Shown one piece after another: positions 1 through 9,569 of a DNA stretch of 64,000 nt. A program made the position numbers and the translations under genes. Numbering within the stretch: position 1 is the first letter of the stretch; each line of letters starts with the position of its first letter. The DNA comes from Clostridiales bacterium 1_7_47FAA (lineage in GTDB: Bacteria; Bacillota; Clostridia; Lachnospirales; Lachnospiraceae). Location of the stretch: assembly GCA_000155435.1 (NCBI GenBank), contig DS990260.1:2098954-2162953 (forward strand), written 5' to 3'. The notes beneath the pieces are model-generated. The model did not search any database, had not been told where the DNA came from, and saw only the letters and a list, made by a program, of their open reading frames with translations.

Positions 1-6
1 TGCGTC

Positions 7-726
7 TTATGACAGCAGGCTTACAATCTTAACCGGGGTGCGGTAATCATATGGGGAAGTCTTGATTCCCGTTTTTTCTGTGGATGCATGGACTATCTGT
101 CCATTGCCAATATAAAGGGCCACATGGTTGATGCCGCCGGATCCGCTGTAGAACAGCAGGTCACCTGGCTGCATCTCCTCCTCGGATACCTGCCTTCCAT
201 AGGAAGACTGTCCCCTGGAAGAATGAGGAAGGCTGATGGATGCGGAGTTGGAAAGCACATATCTTGTGAATCCGGAGCAGTCCACGCCGCGGTTGGGGTC
301 AGCGCCTCCGTACACATACCGGCCACCCACGAACTGCATGGCATATTCCACTACCTGACGGCGCTTTTTGACGTTCTCATCCACGGATTCACGGGCTTTT
401 TCCACTATGGTGGCATTGCCTGCGGTGCGGATGAAGCCTTCCCGTCCGCCGGTCCTGATCTTCACCCAGCCCTGGTTGGCATTGGAAAGCACCTCATAGG
501 TCTGGCCTCTCATGACCTGGCCCTGCCTGCCGGAGAACTCGCTTGCATATGTATAGACATCCACGCTGGGGGCTTCTATCTTAACCACATAGGAAGAACG
601 TGTCTTCACCTCGGCCTGCCTGGCTGCTGCCTGGCTGTCCTTTGGACAGGAAAGCACCAGCCCCGTGCACAGGCATAATGCCCCTGCTAATTTCAACATC
701 CCTTTACAAAATCCACCAAAATCCAC
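7..726 (-). CDS. Secreted SH3b - NlpC/P60 cell wall hydrolase
   Basis: Predicted exported cysteine peptidase that would cleave peptidoglycan stem peptides. A hydrophobic N-terminal segment (LAGALCLCTGLVL) looks like a signal peptide. It is followed by an SH3b-type domain (about residues 45-105) and a C-terminal NlpC/P60 domain with the catalytic Cys in DCSGF, His in NHVALYIG and a third polar His in IVHAST. I chose the GTG start at 726 because AAGGAG lies 7 nt upstream; the longer TTG-initiated frame (to 765) has no ribosome binding site. It stands alone, transcribed from the promoter at 799-827. Family assignment is firm; the cell-cycle or sporulation role is not known. Confidence 0.88.
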   Translation of the reverse strand: MDFGGFCKGMLKLAGALCLCTGLVLSCPKDSQAAARQAEVKTRSSYVVKIEAPSVDVYTYASEFSGRQGQVMRGQTYEVLSNANQGWVKIRTGGREGFIRTAGNATIVEKARESVDENVKKRRQVVEYAMQFVGGRYVYGGADPNRGVDCSGFTRYVLSNSASISLPHSSRGQSSYGRQVSEEEMQPGDLLFYSGSGGINHVALYIGNGQIVHASTEKTGIKTSPYDYRTPVKIVSLLS

Positions 727-798
727 TGAAACTCTCCTTACCTTATCCTCTATATTCCCATTCAATATGTTACGTAATTATTACATTTGTTAAGATAG

Positions 799-827
799 AG
801 TATATAATTAATTCACATATTTGTCAA
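799..827 (-). promoter_or_regulatory. Sigma-A type promoter of the NlpC/P60 gene
   Basis: On the minus strand a perfect -35 box TTGACA (822-827) is separated by 17 nt from TATACT (799-804). It sits in an AT-rich gap about 75 nt upstream of the hydrolase start. Confidence 0.75.
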
Positions 828-898
828 TATAGGGACGGGAGATTCTCTCAGCGCCAATGTCTTTATCTATGTCTTCACCTATGCCATTACCAATCCTC

Positions 899-1408
899 TT
901 ATCTGTGAGGCCCCCTGAACATCCACACCACCATCATGATTAAAAGTATGGGCCAGATATAGGACAGGATCCATCCCGCCAGCCCCATGATGCCGAAGAA
1001 TACGGTCATGATCAGGAATATGACCAGCAGCACCACCAGGCCGGCAATCAGCCTCACATACCACTTACTGAAGTCCACATAGTGGACATGGGGGTCTGTC
1101 TGCCTGCCGTGGGGCGTTCCTGTTTCCCTCTGGGTATAGCTTCCCTGCGCCTCATCAAAGGCAGGGCCTGAACCAAACGTCTCAAAGCCATCCGGCCTGT
1201 CTTCGGTGTCCAGGGCCGCGTCCACAATGGTCCTGGCGATGATCTTAGGGCCGCCCAGGCTTTCAATCACATCCTCCTCGGCCTGCCCCTTGGCGGCCTC
1301 ATCCGATATATAGGAATCATAGTATCTCAGGTTCTCCTGAATGATGGAATGGGGCACGCGCCCCTCCAGTTCAGCTTTCAGTCCCTGCAAAAATTCTAAT
1401 CTGTTCAT
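899..1408 (-). CDS. HAAS (DUF1700-like) domain membrane protein
   Basis: The N-terminal part (MNRLEFLQGLKAEL ... YYDSYISDEAAKGQ) is the helical HAAS/DUF1700 signature, usually linked to PadR-type regulators or sensor modules. About 40 polar residues follow, then two hydrophobic helices near the C-terminus (LIAGLVVLLVIFLIM and GWILSYIWPILLIMMVVW), so it is probably an inner-membrane protein. The ATG overlaps the TAA stop of fbp by one base (TAATG), so the two are probably translationally coupled. No PadR gene is adjacent, which is unusual for this domain. Exact role unknown. Confidence 0.7.
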   Translation of the reverse strand: MNRLEFLQGLKAELEGRVPHSIIQENLRYYDSYISDEAAKGQAEEDVIESLGGPKIIARTIVDAALDTEDRPDGFETFGSGPAFDEAQGSYTQRETGTPHGRQTDPHVHYVDFSKWYVRLIAGLVVLLVIFLIMTVFFGIMGLAGWILSYIWPILLIMMVVWMFRGPHR

Positions 1409-3366
1409 TACTCAACCCTTTCTTTTATAGTACCTTCCCTGTAGGCAGCCACCAGTTCCTTCAGGTCCGCAATCTGTCCTTTCAGTTCCCGTCCCTTGTC
1501 CGTGTCAGCCACCATGACCCTGGATTTTACCTTTTCCACCACGGATACCTTGGGTGTGCTTTCTTTCTTCGGGTCAAAGGGCATGTGTTCCGCCAGGGCC
1601 AGGTGATGGGAATTATAAATCAGGGTGTATCCTGCAATCCCAGTGGTACTTTGATATGCTTTTGACAGCCCTCCGTCAATGATGAACAGCTTCCCGCCTG
1701 CCTTCATGGGCTTTTCGCCGTCCTTTAATTTCACAGGCACATGTCCGTTGATGATATGGGAACCCTCCACGGGAAGGCCGAATTCCTCCAGCAGCCTGTT
1801 GCAGAATTCCTCTTTTACACTTAACTGGTAGTAGGGGTTCATGACCTCTTTATGGGTTGCCTTTTCCGCCACGAAATAATGTTCGAAGGTGGTCATCTTA
1901 TCCTTGCCGAACACCGGGGACTTGGCCCCGCACCAGAGATACCACATCATATCCACGGCCCGCTCCCGGCCCTCTGCCCCCTCAGGCATGAAGTATGCGT
2001 TCTGCATCTGCCTGTCAAAATAATCCATCAGTGACTTCCCCCCATAGGAAACGCCGTCTATGGTTATGGTGTCAAAGGAACCGTCCTTCTTCATAGGGAT
2101 GCAGCCATGGTACAGAAGATTGGAGTTGTAACATTTATACATGCCTCCATGGGAATAGAGGAAACGCACATGCCTGTGGAGCAGCCCGCTGTGCTTAAAG
2201 GATGCCTGAAGGGTCCGCAGCAGTTCCTTTTCCCCGCGGCTCAGTTCCAGGGGATTCTTAGGGTCCACGGTGGGGAGGTTCATATCCATCATGGGATACT
2301 CCTTGCCGTCAATGGCCACTGTCCCATCTTCATAGTTTACATTGGCCAGCATCACCCGGTCATCCATCTCATATTCAGGATGGCGGCGTATCATGGCCCC
2401 CTCCACCTTGAACTGGATGACGGCAATGGCCTTGTGCATCTTGGCTGCCAGGCCGGGATCCACGGCGTCATAGATGTTCTCGTCCAGGATTTTGGGCATG
2501 AACCTGGTGCAGGGGTCATCCTGGTATACCTTGGCCGCAAACATGGACAGGGGGCGCAGGTTGATGCCATAGCCGTCCTCCAGCACGTCAAAGCTGTTGT
2601 AGCTGATTGCAATGCGCAGCACGTTGCAGATACAGGCCAGATTGCCTGTGGCGGCTCCCATCCAGGAAATATCATGGTTGCCCCACTGCACGTCCACGTC
2701 ATGGAAACACATCAGCTCATTCATGATGATATCCGCCCTTGGGCCTCTGTCATAGATGTCCCCGATAATATGCAGATTGTCAATGGTAAGGTTCTGGATC
2801 AGATGACACAGCGCAATGATGAACTTGTCCGCAATGCCGTTGTCAATAATGGAATGGATGATTTCATTGTAATATAACTTCTTATTGTCATCATTATAGT
2901 CCACGTGGAGCAGTTCATCGATGATATACGCAAATTCCATGGGCATTTTCTTGCGCACCTTGGAGCGGGTGTACTTGGAGGATACCTCCTTGCAGCTCTG
3001 GACCAGGCGGTAGATGGTTATCTTCTGCCAGTCCTCGGTAAAATGTCCCTGCTTTATCATTCTTCCCAGATTCCGCTCCGGATAATAAATCAGATTGGCC
3101 AGCTGCACCTGTTCCTCTTCCGGGATCAGGTGTCCGAAGGTATCCTTGATTTTCTCGCGGGTAATGCCCGAGGACGAGCGGAGAAGGTGGATGAATGCCT
3201 CATATTCCCCGTGCAGGTCGCTGAAAAAGTATTCCGTTCCCTTTGGAAGGCTGCAGATTGCCATGAGGTTCACGATTTCACTGGTCGCCGCCTTTACCGT
3301 AGGGTATTCTTTTGCCAGAAGCTGTAGATATGCCAAATCCCTCATTGTCATATTCTCCCCAATCAC
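1408..3366 (-). CDS. fbp: Class III fructose-1,6-bisphosphatase
   Basis: Gluconeogenic enzyme converting fructose 1,6-bisphosphate to fructose 6-phosphate in the cytosol. At about 650 residues it has the length of the Firmicute-specific class III family. Calcineurin-like metal motifs are visible: FSDLHGEYEAF, IGDIYDRGPRAD, WGNHDISWMGA, SHGGMYKCYN and INGHVPVK. The first ATG gives MIGENMTMRDL; either of the first two internal Met residues could be the real start. It is the first gene of a two-gene unit with the HAAS protein. Confidence 0.95.
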   Translation of the reverse strand: MIGENMTMRDLAYLQLLAKEYPTVKAATSEIVNLMAICSLPKGTEYFFSDLHGEYEAFIHLLRSSSGITREKIKDTFGHLIPEEEQVQLANLIYYPERNLGRMIKQGHFTEDWQKITIYRLVQSCKEVSSKYTRSKVRKKMPMEFAYIIDELLHVDYNDDNKKLYYNEIIHSIIDNGIADKFIIALCHLIQNLTIDNLHIIGDIYDRGPRADIIMNELMCFHDVDVQWGNHDISWMGAATGNLACICNVLRIAISYNSFDVLEDGYGINLRPLSMFAAKVYQDDPCTRFMPKILDENIYDAVDPGLAAKMHKAIAVIQFKVEGAMIRRHPEYEMDDRVMLANVNYEDGTVAIDGKEYPMMDMNLPTVDPKNPLELSRGEKELLRTLQASFKHSGLLHRHVRFLYSHGGMYKCYNSNLLYHGCIPMKKDGSFDTITIDGVSYGGKSLMDYFDRQMQNAYFMPEGAEGRERAVDMMWYLWCGAKSPVFGKDKMTTFEHYFVAEKATHKEVMNPYYQLSVKEEFCNRLLEEFGLPVEGSHIINGHVPVKLKDGEKPMKAGGKLFIIDGGLSKAYQSTTGIAGYTLIYNSHHLALAEHMPFDPKKESTPKVSVVEKVKSRVMVADTDKGRELKGQIADLKELVAAYREGTIKERVE

Positions 3367-3487
3367 AATTGCATTTTATTTAAAGTTATAGTAACATATT
3401 CTTAACTAAATGAAAAGTTTTTCCAGCTGAACAAAGGGTTAATATTGATTAAGAATATCTAAATTTTTTCAAAGGAGACGGGAATTT

Positions 3488-4291
3488 ATGGAAGAATTAT
3501 ACGTGTTTGGAACAGGCAATGCCCAGGCAGTGCACTGCTATAACACCTGTTTTGCCATCCGGGAGGGAGATGGATTTTTCATGGTGGACGCAGGAGGGGG
3601 CAACGGCATCCTGCGGATCCTTGAGGATATGGATGTGGATCTGTGCCATATCCACAACATTTTCGTGACCCATGAACACACGGACCACATACTGGGGATT
3701 GTATGGATGGTGCGCATGATTGCCACTGCCATGCGAAAGGGCAGATATGAGGGTGAACTGCGGATTTACTGCCATCAGGGCCTGGTGGACACCATATCCA
3801 CCATCTGCCGCCTGACCATGCAGGCCAAGTTCTACAAGATGATCGGCAGCCGTATCTTCCTGGTGCCCGTGGAGGACGGCGAGACGGTCCGCATCATGGA
3901 CTATGACGTAACCTTCTTTGACATCCTTTCCACCAAGGCCAGGCAGTTCGGCTTTACCACCATTTTAAAGAACGGACGCAGGTTCACCTGCGCAGGGGAC
4001 GAACCCTATAACCCGGAATGCCGCCCCTATGTGGAGGGCAGTGACTGGCTTCTCCATGAGGCCTTCTGCCTGTACCGTGACAGGGAGATATTCGAGCCAT
4101 ACGAAAAGCATCACAGCACGGTAAAGGAAGCCTGTGAACTGGCCGAAAGCCTGCGCATCCCCAACCTGGTGCTGTGGCATACAGAGGATAAGGATCTGGC
4201 CCAGCGCAAGAAACTCTATACAGCTGAGGGCAGGGAGTATTACCATGGGAACCTGCTGGTTCCGGAGGATGGGGAAATCATTGCGCTGTAA
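3488..4291 (+). CDS. MBL-fold metal-dependent hydrolase (RNase Z-like subgroup)
   Basis: A 267-residue single-domain metallo-beta-lactamase-fold protein. The zinc motif is THEHTDH near residue 62, preceded by the beta-strand Asp in FMVDAGGG; distal ligands are likely the Asp in CAGDEPYNPE and the His in LVLWHTED. The architecture resembles RNase Z / phosphodiesterase-type MBL proteins rather than beta-lactamases, but no exosite arm is evident, so the substrate cannot be stated. AAAGGAG lies upstream of the ATG. It is divergent from fbp and ends ahead of a shared hairpin at 4408-4440. Confidence 0.8.
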   Translation: MEELYVFGTGNAQAVHCYNTCFAIREGDGFFMVDAGGGNGILRILEDMDVDLCHIHNIFVTHEHTDHILGIVWMVRMIATAMRKGRYEGELRIYCHQGLVDTISTICRLTMQAKFYKMIGSRIFLVPVEDGETVRIMDYDVTFFDILSTKARQFGFTTILKNGRRFTCAGDEPYNPECRPYVEGSDWLLHEAFCLYRDREIFEPYEKHHSTVKEACELAESLRIPNLVLWHTEDKDLAQRKKLYTAEGREYYHGNLLVPEDGEIIAL

Positions 4292-4407
4292 GGCTGCCAA
4301 GGTCCGTTTCTCCATCCGCGTCTGCCAAGGTCATAGCCCTCACCTTATCCTTCCCCATACCAGCTTATGGGGGCGGGTCAGGGCGGCAATACTGCGGAAA
4401 TAAAATC

Positions 4408-4440
4408 GGACTGCGTGCTTTTCCAATAAGCCCGCAGTCC
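4408..4440. terminator. Bidirectional terminator between convergent genes
   Basis: Inverted repeat GGACTGCG (4408-4415) / CGCAGTCC (4433-4440), with T-rich sequence on both exits (ATTTTATTT on the minus strand, ATATTTATGCC then TTTTT on the plus strand). It separates the MBL hydrolase from the alcohol dehydrogenase. Confidence 0.65.
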
Positions 4441-4461
4441 ATATTTATGCCTTTTTACCGC

Positions 4462-5676
4462 TTATCCATATATGGTAACCGGACCGGATGTCTCCGGGTC
4501 CATTGCCATCCTGTAAATCTGGATCATCTCTTCCTTGCCCAGCTCAACAATTCCAGGCAGCCTGCGTGTCCCCATGTTGGTGCACTTGTCCGCCATCTCC
4601 TCAATCTTTTCCGGCTCCACGCCCAGTTCCCTTATGGATACCGGCATGCCAAGGCTCTTATAGAAATCCTCGGTTGCCTGGATTCCTGCCAGGGCGGTTT
4701 TCATGGGGTGTTCAAAGTCCATGTCAATGTTCCACACATTGACGGCATACCTTGCAAAGCGGTTCACGTCATGGACACATACAAACCTTGCCCAGGAAGG
4801 CCACAGGGCTGAAAGTCCTGCGCCGTGGGCAATCCTTGGGTACATGCCGGAAAGCTCATGCTCCATCTGGTGCACCTGCATCAGGAAATCCCTGCCCGCG
4901 CTGGTCAGGCCGTTATGGGAAAGGCTGCCCGCCCACATAAGGGTTGCGCGGGCCTCATAATCCTCAGGATCCTGGTCCGCAGCCTTGCCGGCTTCAATGG
5001 TGGATTTAAGCAATGCCTCCGCAATCCGGTCCGTAAGGTCCGTATCCTTTGTCTGGCTGAAATACCGCTCCAGTGTATGCATCATGATATCCACAGTCCC
5101 GCACCCGGTCTGGTACTTATTCACACTGTAGGTCAGTTCGGGATTACAGATGGAGAACAGGGGACGGTGTGTGACGCTGTTAAAGCCCCTCTTAAAACCA
5201 TTTTCCTCATTGGTGATGACGCAGGATGCGCTCATCTCGCTGCCTGAGGCGGCCAGGGTCAGGATGGTCCCCACGGGAAGCGCTTTCTGCGGAACGGCCT
5301 CGTGCTTAAAATAAGTCCACACATCCACATCCGGATTGCCTGCACCGTCCGCAATACACTTGGAAGAGTCAATGACGCTTCCGCCGCCGACCGCCAGCAC
5401 AAAATCAACATTTTCCTTCAGACATAGTTCGATTCCCTGTCTTGCCATGGAAAGGATGGGGTTGGCCTGTACGCCGCCCAGGGTCACGTACTCAATCCCC
5501 TCTTCCTTTAACGAATCCAGGACCGCGTCCAACAGCCCTGTCTTCCTGGCGCTGGCTCCGCCAAAATGCACCAGCACTTTCTTAAATCCATACTCTTTTA
5601 CAAGTTTCCCTGCCTGAAGGTGGGTATCCTTTCCAAATATCATTCTGGTCGGGGTGAAAAATTCAAAATTCTGCAT
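4462..5676 (-). CDS. Iron-containing NAD(P)H-dependent alcohol dehydrogenase (BDH/YqhD type)
   Basis: A 404-residue group III alcohol dehydrogenase that would reduce aldehydes to alcohols, as in clostridial butanol dehydrogenases. Visible are the nucleotide-binding GGGSVIDSSK motif (about residue 96) and metal-ligand segments (TSAGRDFLMQVHQMEHELSG and IAHGAGLSALWPSW) containing the conserved His residues. The ATG at 5676 is preferred since AGGAGG lies 8 nt upstream; the longer frame starting at 5700 would put the ribosome site inside the gene. Monocistronic; physiological substrate unknown. Confidence 0.9.
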   Translation of the reverse strand: MQNFEFFTPTRMIFGKDTHLQAGKLVKEYGFKKVLVHFGGASARKTGLLDAVLDSLKEEGIEYVTLGGVQANPILSMARQGIELCLKENVDFVLAVGGGSVIDSSKCIADGAGNPDVDVWTYFKHEAVPQKALPVGTILTLAASGSEMSASCVITNEENGFKRGFNSVTHRPLFSICNPELTYSVNKYQTGCGTVDIMMHTLERYFSQTKDTDLTDRIAEALLKSTIEAGKAADQDPEDYEARATLMWAGSLSHNGLTSAGRDFLMQVHQMEHELSGMYPRIAHGAGLSALWPSWARFVCVHDVNRFARYAVNVWNIDMDFEHPMKTALAGIQATEDFYKSLGMPVSIRELGVEPEKIEEMADKCTNMGTRRLPGIVELGKEEMIQIYRMAMDPETSGPVTIYG

Positions 5677-5760
5677 GATGTAGACCTCCTGTTTTAACAT
5701 TCAAACTGTCTTCATTATACAAAAAAGCCATGCTCTTTTCCACCTGATTTTAATCTTATT

Positions 5761-6543
5761 TCAAAAAATGCTGAGCAGCCTCTCTATATCCTCACAGATC
5801 CCGTCTTCATCCCATGATGTCCCGGCCGAGTATTCCAATACCCAGTCCGCCTCCGGCGTAAGCTCCATGCACTTGTCCAGGAACCGATCCACGTCCAGTG
5901 TCCCGTCCCACAACCTCTGATGGCTGTCGTGAAGCCCGTCATTGTTGTGCAGATGGTATGCCACAATCCGGGACTGAAGTTCATCCATGACCCGGGGCAG
6001 GTTCCATCCGTTGGCATGTGCGTGTCCGATGTCAATCAGGACCTGATAGCCTTCCTCCCTGCACACCCGGATAAATGCATCTTCATCCAAAAGCATATTT
6101 CCCCTGCTGATGACGCCTGCATTCTCTACTACTACCGGAATACCGCAGGCCCGGGCCATTTCCCCAACCCTCCGGTAATTGGCGCAGGCAGTCCGTATCA
6201 TCCCGTCCTTTTCCCGTACCCGGCAGTTATTATGGTGATATACCATATACCGGCTGTCCAGCATCTGTCCGTACTTAAGGGTGGCAGCCGTCATATCCAT
6301 GGTCCTCCTGTATTCCTCCGTGTCCTTGGCCGCGCTGTGCTCCGCCCCGTAGTATGGTCCATGGAAACTGACCGGCACTTTCTTTAGTTCCGGAAGACAT
6401 TTCTGCAGCAGTCCTTCATACCCCTCTTCATGAAACATGGGAAACAGTTCCACCCCCAGCCTGCCTTCATAGCGGTCCAGATAGAACAGCACCTTCTCCA
6501 GTTCCCCTGCCTCATACATATTGGTACTGATTAACAAAGCCAT
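5761..6543 (-). CDS. Sugar phosphate isomerase/epimerase (xylose isomerase-like TIM barrel)
   Basis: A 260-residue AP-endonuclease-2/IolE-type TIM-barrel protein. Characteristic strings are VSFHGPYYG, YMVYHHNN, VVVENAG and VLIDIGHAHANG, with a His/Glu/Asp metal site. The ATG at 6543 follows AAAGGAGGCC and lies inside the last 32 nt of the upstream ATPase gene, so it is the last cistron of the sugar ABC operon. It probably isomerises or epimerises the imported sugar; the sugar is not identifiable. Confidence 0.82.
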   Translation of the reverse strand: MALLISTNMYEAGELEKVLFYLDRYEGRLGVELFPMFHEEGYEGLLQKCLPELKKVPVSFHGPYYGAEHSAAKDTEEYRRTMDMTAATLKYGQMLDSRYMVYHHNNCRVREKDGMIRTACANYRRVGEMARACGIPVVVENAGVISRGNMLLDEDAFIRVCREEGYQVLIDIGHAHANGWNLPRVMDELQSRIVAYHLHNNDGLHDSHQRLWDGTLDVDRFLDKCMELTPEADWVLEYSAGTSWDEDGICEDIERLLSIF

Positions 6544-7693
6544 GGTTTTGGCCTCCTTTACCTGTTTTTTCCTCCGGCTGTACAATATAGGGGGCATTGG
6601 CTGCTTTAATCTGTTCCGGGTATCCAAGGGATATCTGGCTGACACGGTCGAACAGGTGGATCCGTTCAAAGTCCGGAATAATATATACCTTCTGGCCGGG
6701 AGCCGGTATATTGCCTTCGCTGACAGCAATGAGTTCCATGCCGTCCGCCTCCACGTACACCCCGTAACGGTTCCCATAATCCTCCACGTACTTCACCGTG
6801 GCAGCAATGGCATTATCCTCCGGCTTCCCGCTGAGTACCATGTGCTCAGGCCGGATGCCAAAGTACAGGCGGCCCGACGGATTCTGTTTTGCCAGGGCAC
6901 ACCACATCCCGGGAAGGCGTATGCTCTGACGGCCAATGACCAGTGTCCCCTTTATATAAGAGGACTCCACGATGTTCATGGAAGGCGAGCCGATAAAGCG
7001 TGCCGTGAACACATTGGCCGGACGGTTGTAAACATTCGAGGGGGTATCAAGCATCTGCATCTTCCCCTCATGCATCAGGGCAATCCTCTGCCCTACGGTC
7101 ATGGCCTCTATCTGGTCATGGGTCACGTAAATCATGGTCTGTCCATAAGTCTCATGGATCTTCACCAGTTCCTTCCTGGCCCGCAGCCTGAGCTGGGCAT
7201 CCAAGTTGGACAGCGGTTCATCCAGAAGGAAATAGGCCGAACGCTTGACAACCGCCCTTGCAAGGGCCACCCTCTGGCGCTGTCCGCCGGACAGATCCTT
7301 AGGTTTCCTGTCCTCCAGCCCTTTTAAATCCAGCATTTCCACCACGTCCTTCAGCCTGGCCTTAATTTCCTTCTGTTCCATCCTGTGTGCCTTAAGCCCG
7401 TAAATGATGTTGTTCCTCACGGTCATATGGGGGAAAAGGGCATAGTTCTGAAACACCATGGATACTCCCCGTTCCCCGCAGGGCACGTCATTGACCAGGC
7501 GGCCGTCCATGAAGAGACTGCCCTTTGTCAGCTTTTCCAGCCCGGCAATCATGCGCAGGGTGGTGGACTTCCCGCACCCCGACGGCCCAAGAAGGATCAG
7601 GCGTTCCCCTTCTTTTATCTCCATGTTCAGGTCCTTGACAATCACATTTTTATCATAAGCTTTGTCAACATGCTCAAATACAATATTCTTCAT
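6512..7693 (-). CDS. Carbohydrate ABC transporter ATP-binding protein (UgpC/MsmK/MalK type)
   Basis: A 393-residue CUT1-family ATPase. Walker A GPSGCGKST (about residue 36), ABC signature LSGGQRQRVALARA, Walker B YFLLDEPLSNLD and the H-loop YVTHDQIEA are intact. A C-terminal TOBE/MalK-like regulatory domain follows (FIGSPSMN ... GIRPEHM). The ATG at 7693 has AAAAGGAGG 6 nt upstream. It energises the two permeases encoded just upstream; such ATPases often serve several sugar porters, relevant because the operon at 55.6-58.8 kb lacks one. Confidence 0.93.
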   Translation of the reverse strand: MKNIVFEHVDKAYDKNVIVKDLNMEIKEGERLILLGPSGCGKSTTLRMIAGLEKLTKGSLFMDGRLVNDVPCGERGVSMVFQNYALFPHMTVRNNIIYGLKAHRMEQKEIKARLKDVVEMLDLKGLEDRKPKDLSGGQRQRVALARAVVKRSAYFLLDEPLSNLDAQLRLRARKELVKIHETYGQTMIYVTHDQIEAMTVGQRIALMHEGKMQMLDTPSNVYNRPANVFTARFIGSPSMNIVESSYIKGTLVIGRQSIRLPGMWCALAKQNPSGRLYFGIRPEHMVLSGKPEDNAIAATVKYVEDYGNRYGVYVEADGMELIAVSEGNIPAPGQKVYIIPDFERIHLFDRVSQISLGYPEQIKAANAPYIVQPEEKTGKGGQNHGFVNQYQYV

Positions 7694-7706
7694 CTGCTTC
7701 CTCCTT

Positions 7707-8531
7707 TTATCCCTTAATGCCGGACATGGCAAAGGTATTGATGATATAACGCTGGAACACGATATAAAGGGCAAGGGGGATCATCATGGTCATGACCGAC
7801 ACGGCCATGGCAATGGTAAATTCCGTCCCGCCTTCCGAACTGATATACATCTGCAATGCCAGGGACAGTGTATAATTTTCTTTTGATTTGAGGATCAATA
7901 CCGGCCACACGTATTCATTCCAGGAATTAATAAAGAATATGATTCCGGTCGAGATGATGGAGGGCCGTACCAGCGGTATGACAATGTCCTTCATGATTTT
8001 CAGGTTCCCGATATCCTCCATCCTGGCGGCCTCTATCAGCGCCCTGGGAATCCCCCGGATGGACTGCCGCAGAAGAAAGATTCCCAGCACATCCGCCAGC
8101 TGGGGAAGCGCCACCCCCCATATCCTGTCACTAAGCCCTGCCTTTGATATCATCAGGTAATTAGGTATCATTGTTACCGTAAAAGGGATGAACATGGTGC
8201 TGAGCATGATGAAATACAGGACCCCTTTTCCTTTAAAATCAAAATAAACAAAAGAATACGCGGCAAACAGGCTGGTCACGGTCTTAAACAGCGTGACCGT
8301 GGATGCAATCAGGAATGTGTTGGCCGTAATCCGCAGGAAAGGAAGTTTGCTGAATACGTGGATGTAATTCTGAAGGGTGGGCCTGGCCGGTATGATCTGA
8401 AACACGGTGTTGAACGCGTCCTGCATTGTCTTAAAGGAATTGGACAGTGCGAACAGGATGGGCATCAGAAGCAGGAACACCGCCCCCAGAAGAAGGAGAT
8501 GCCATCCTGGCTGCATTTCCCTAATTTTCAT
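7707..8531 (-). CDS. Carbohydrate ABC transporter permease (MalG type)
   Basis: A 274-residue inner-membrane permease with about six hydrophobic segments. The EAA loop that contacts the ATPase is present (ALIEAARMEDIGNLKIMKDI). The ATG at 8531 is preferred over the in-frame ORF beginning at 8552, because a GGGGG-type ribosome site precedes it. It overlaps the upstream permease gene by 11 nt and is followed after 13 nt by the ATPase, consistent with coupled translation in the operon. Confidence 0.92.
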   Translation of the reverse strand: MKIREMQPGWHLLLLGAVFLLLMPILFALSNSFKTMQDAFNTVFQIIPARPTLQNYIHVFSKLPFLRITANTFLIASTVTLFKTVTSLFAAYSFVYFDFKGKGVLYFIMLSTMFIPFTVTMIPNYLMISKAGLSDRIWGVALPQLADVLGIFLLRQSIRGIPRALIEAARMEDIGNLKIMKDIVIPLVRPSIISTGIIFFINSWNEYVWPVLILKSKENYTLSLALQMYISSEGGTEFTIAMAVSVMTMMIPLALYIVFQRYIINTFAMSGIKG

Positions 8532-9411
8532 AATATACCCCCTTCTCCACAAACCGGAACTCCAGCACCAGAAGCAGGATGAATAATACCATGGTAATCA
8601 CGGAAACCGCAGAGGACGTGCCTGTACGGTACAGGGTAAATGCTTCGTGGTAGGACATGTAAATCATATTGGAACTGGCGTAATTAGGCCCTCCTTGGGT
8701 CACCACCTTGATGGGGGTGAACACATACTGAAGCCCCTGGACAATGGTGGTTATGAATACGTAGATTCCGGTGGCGGAGCTCATGGGCACCACCATATCC
8801 TTAAATATTTTCCACAGGGGCACATTGTCCAGCCTGGCAGCCTCTATGACTTCGGACGATACGCCGGACACGCCTGCAAGGATGATGATGAAGTTATATC
8901 CGAACACCTTCCAGGAGGTCACAAGGCTCAGCACCGCAATGACCCAGCCTTCTGTCTTGGACCAGAAGGGCAGGGACAGGCCAAACGCCTTGAGCACAAG
9001 GGCCACAGGCCCGGAAATCGGATTCAGGATCCATATATAAAGGATTGAACCCACAACCAGCGAGATGACGCTGGGCAGGAAGAATACGGCCTTATAAAAT
9101 CCCTGGCCTTTCCGGATGACCGCGGAGAGGATGAAGGACAGGATATAGGGCAATACAAAATTCACTGCCAGGAGAATCAATATATACAATACGGTATTTC
9201 CCGCAATCCTCCAGGAATTCGGGTCCTTTACAATGGATATGTAGTTTGCCAGGCCCACGAACTTCTTCACCGGCTTTACCATGTTCCACTCGAAAAAGCT
9301 GAGATATATGGTATAAAACAACGGATAAAACATAAATATGGCAAACACGGCAAGGGATGGGACCAGGAATACATATCCCAGGATGGTCTGCCGTTTTTCT
9401 TCACGATTCAA
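8521..9411 (-). CDS. Sugar ABC transporter permease (MalF type)
   Basis: A 296-residue permease with N-terminal anchor GYVFLVPSLAVFAIFMFYP and the EAA loop VIEAARLDNVPLWKIFKDM. The start is TTG at 9411, supported by GGAGG 9 nt upstream; there is no better ATG. It pairs with the overlapping downstream permease to form the CUT1 membrane channel. A 158-nt gap with a hairpin separates it from the binding-protein gene, typical where the binding protein is expressed in excess. Confidence 0.92.
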   Translation of the reverse strand: MNREEKRQTILGYVFLVPSLAVFAIFMFYPLFYTIYLSFFEWNMVKPVKKFVGLANYISIVKDPNSWRIAGNTVLYILILLAVNFVLPYILSFILSAVIRKGQGFYKAVFFLPSVISLVVGSILYIWILNPISGPVALVLKAFGLSLPFWSKTEGWVIAVLSLVTSWKVFGYNFIIILAGVSGVSSEVIEAARLDNVPLWKIFKDMVVPMSSATGIYVFITTIVQGLQYVFTPIKVVTQGGPNYASSNMIYMSYHEAFTLYRTGTSSAVSVITMVLFILLLVLEFRFVEKGVYYEN

Positions 9412-9438
9412 TGATTTCTACCTCCATATACAAATGAT

Positions 9439-9464
9439 GCAGATACCTCCTGGAAGGTATCTGC
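9439..9464 (-). other. Intercistronic hairpin between binding protein and permease genes
   Basis: Perfect 9-bp inverted repeat GCAGATACC (9439-9447) / GGTATCTGC (9456-9464) with an 8-nt loop and no U-tract. It probably acts as a 3' stabiliser or processing stop for the binding-protein mRNA rather than a terminator. Inference from position and structure only. Confidence 0.5.
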
Positions 9465-9569
9465 CTGAAAACCTGTCTGTGTGCTGCACTGCCCCTGCGG
9501 CTGCTGGTCCTGAAACTGTCAGACAACCGTTCCGGTAACTGCTCCTCTGCCGTCCCGGACGTATCTGCC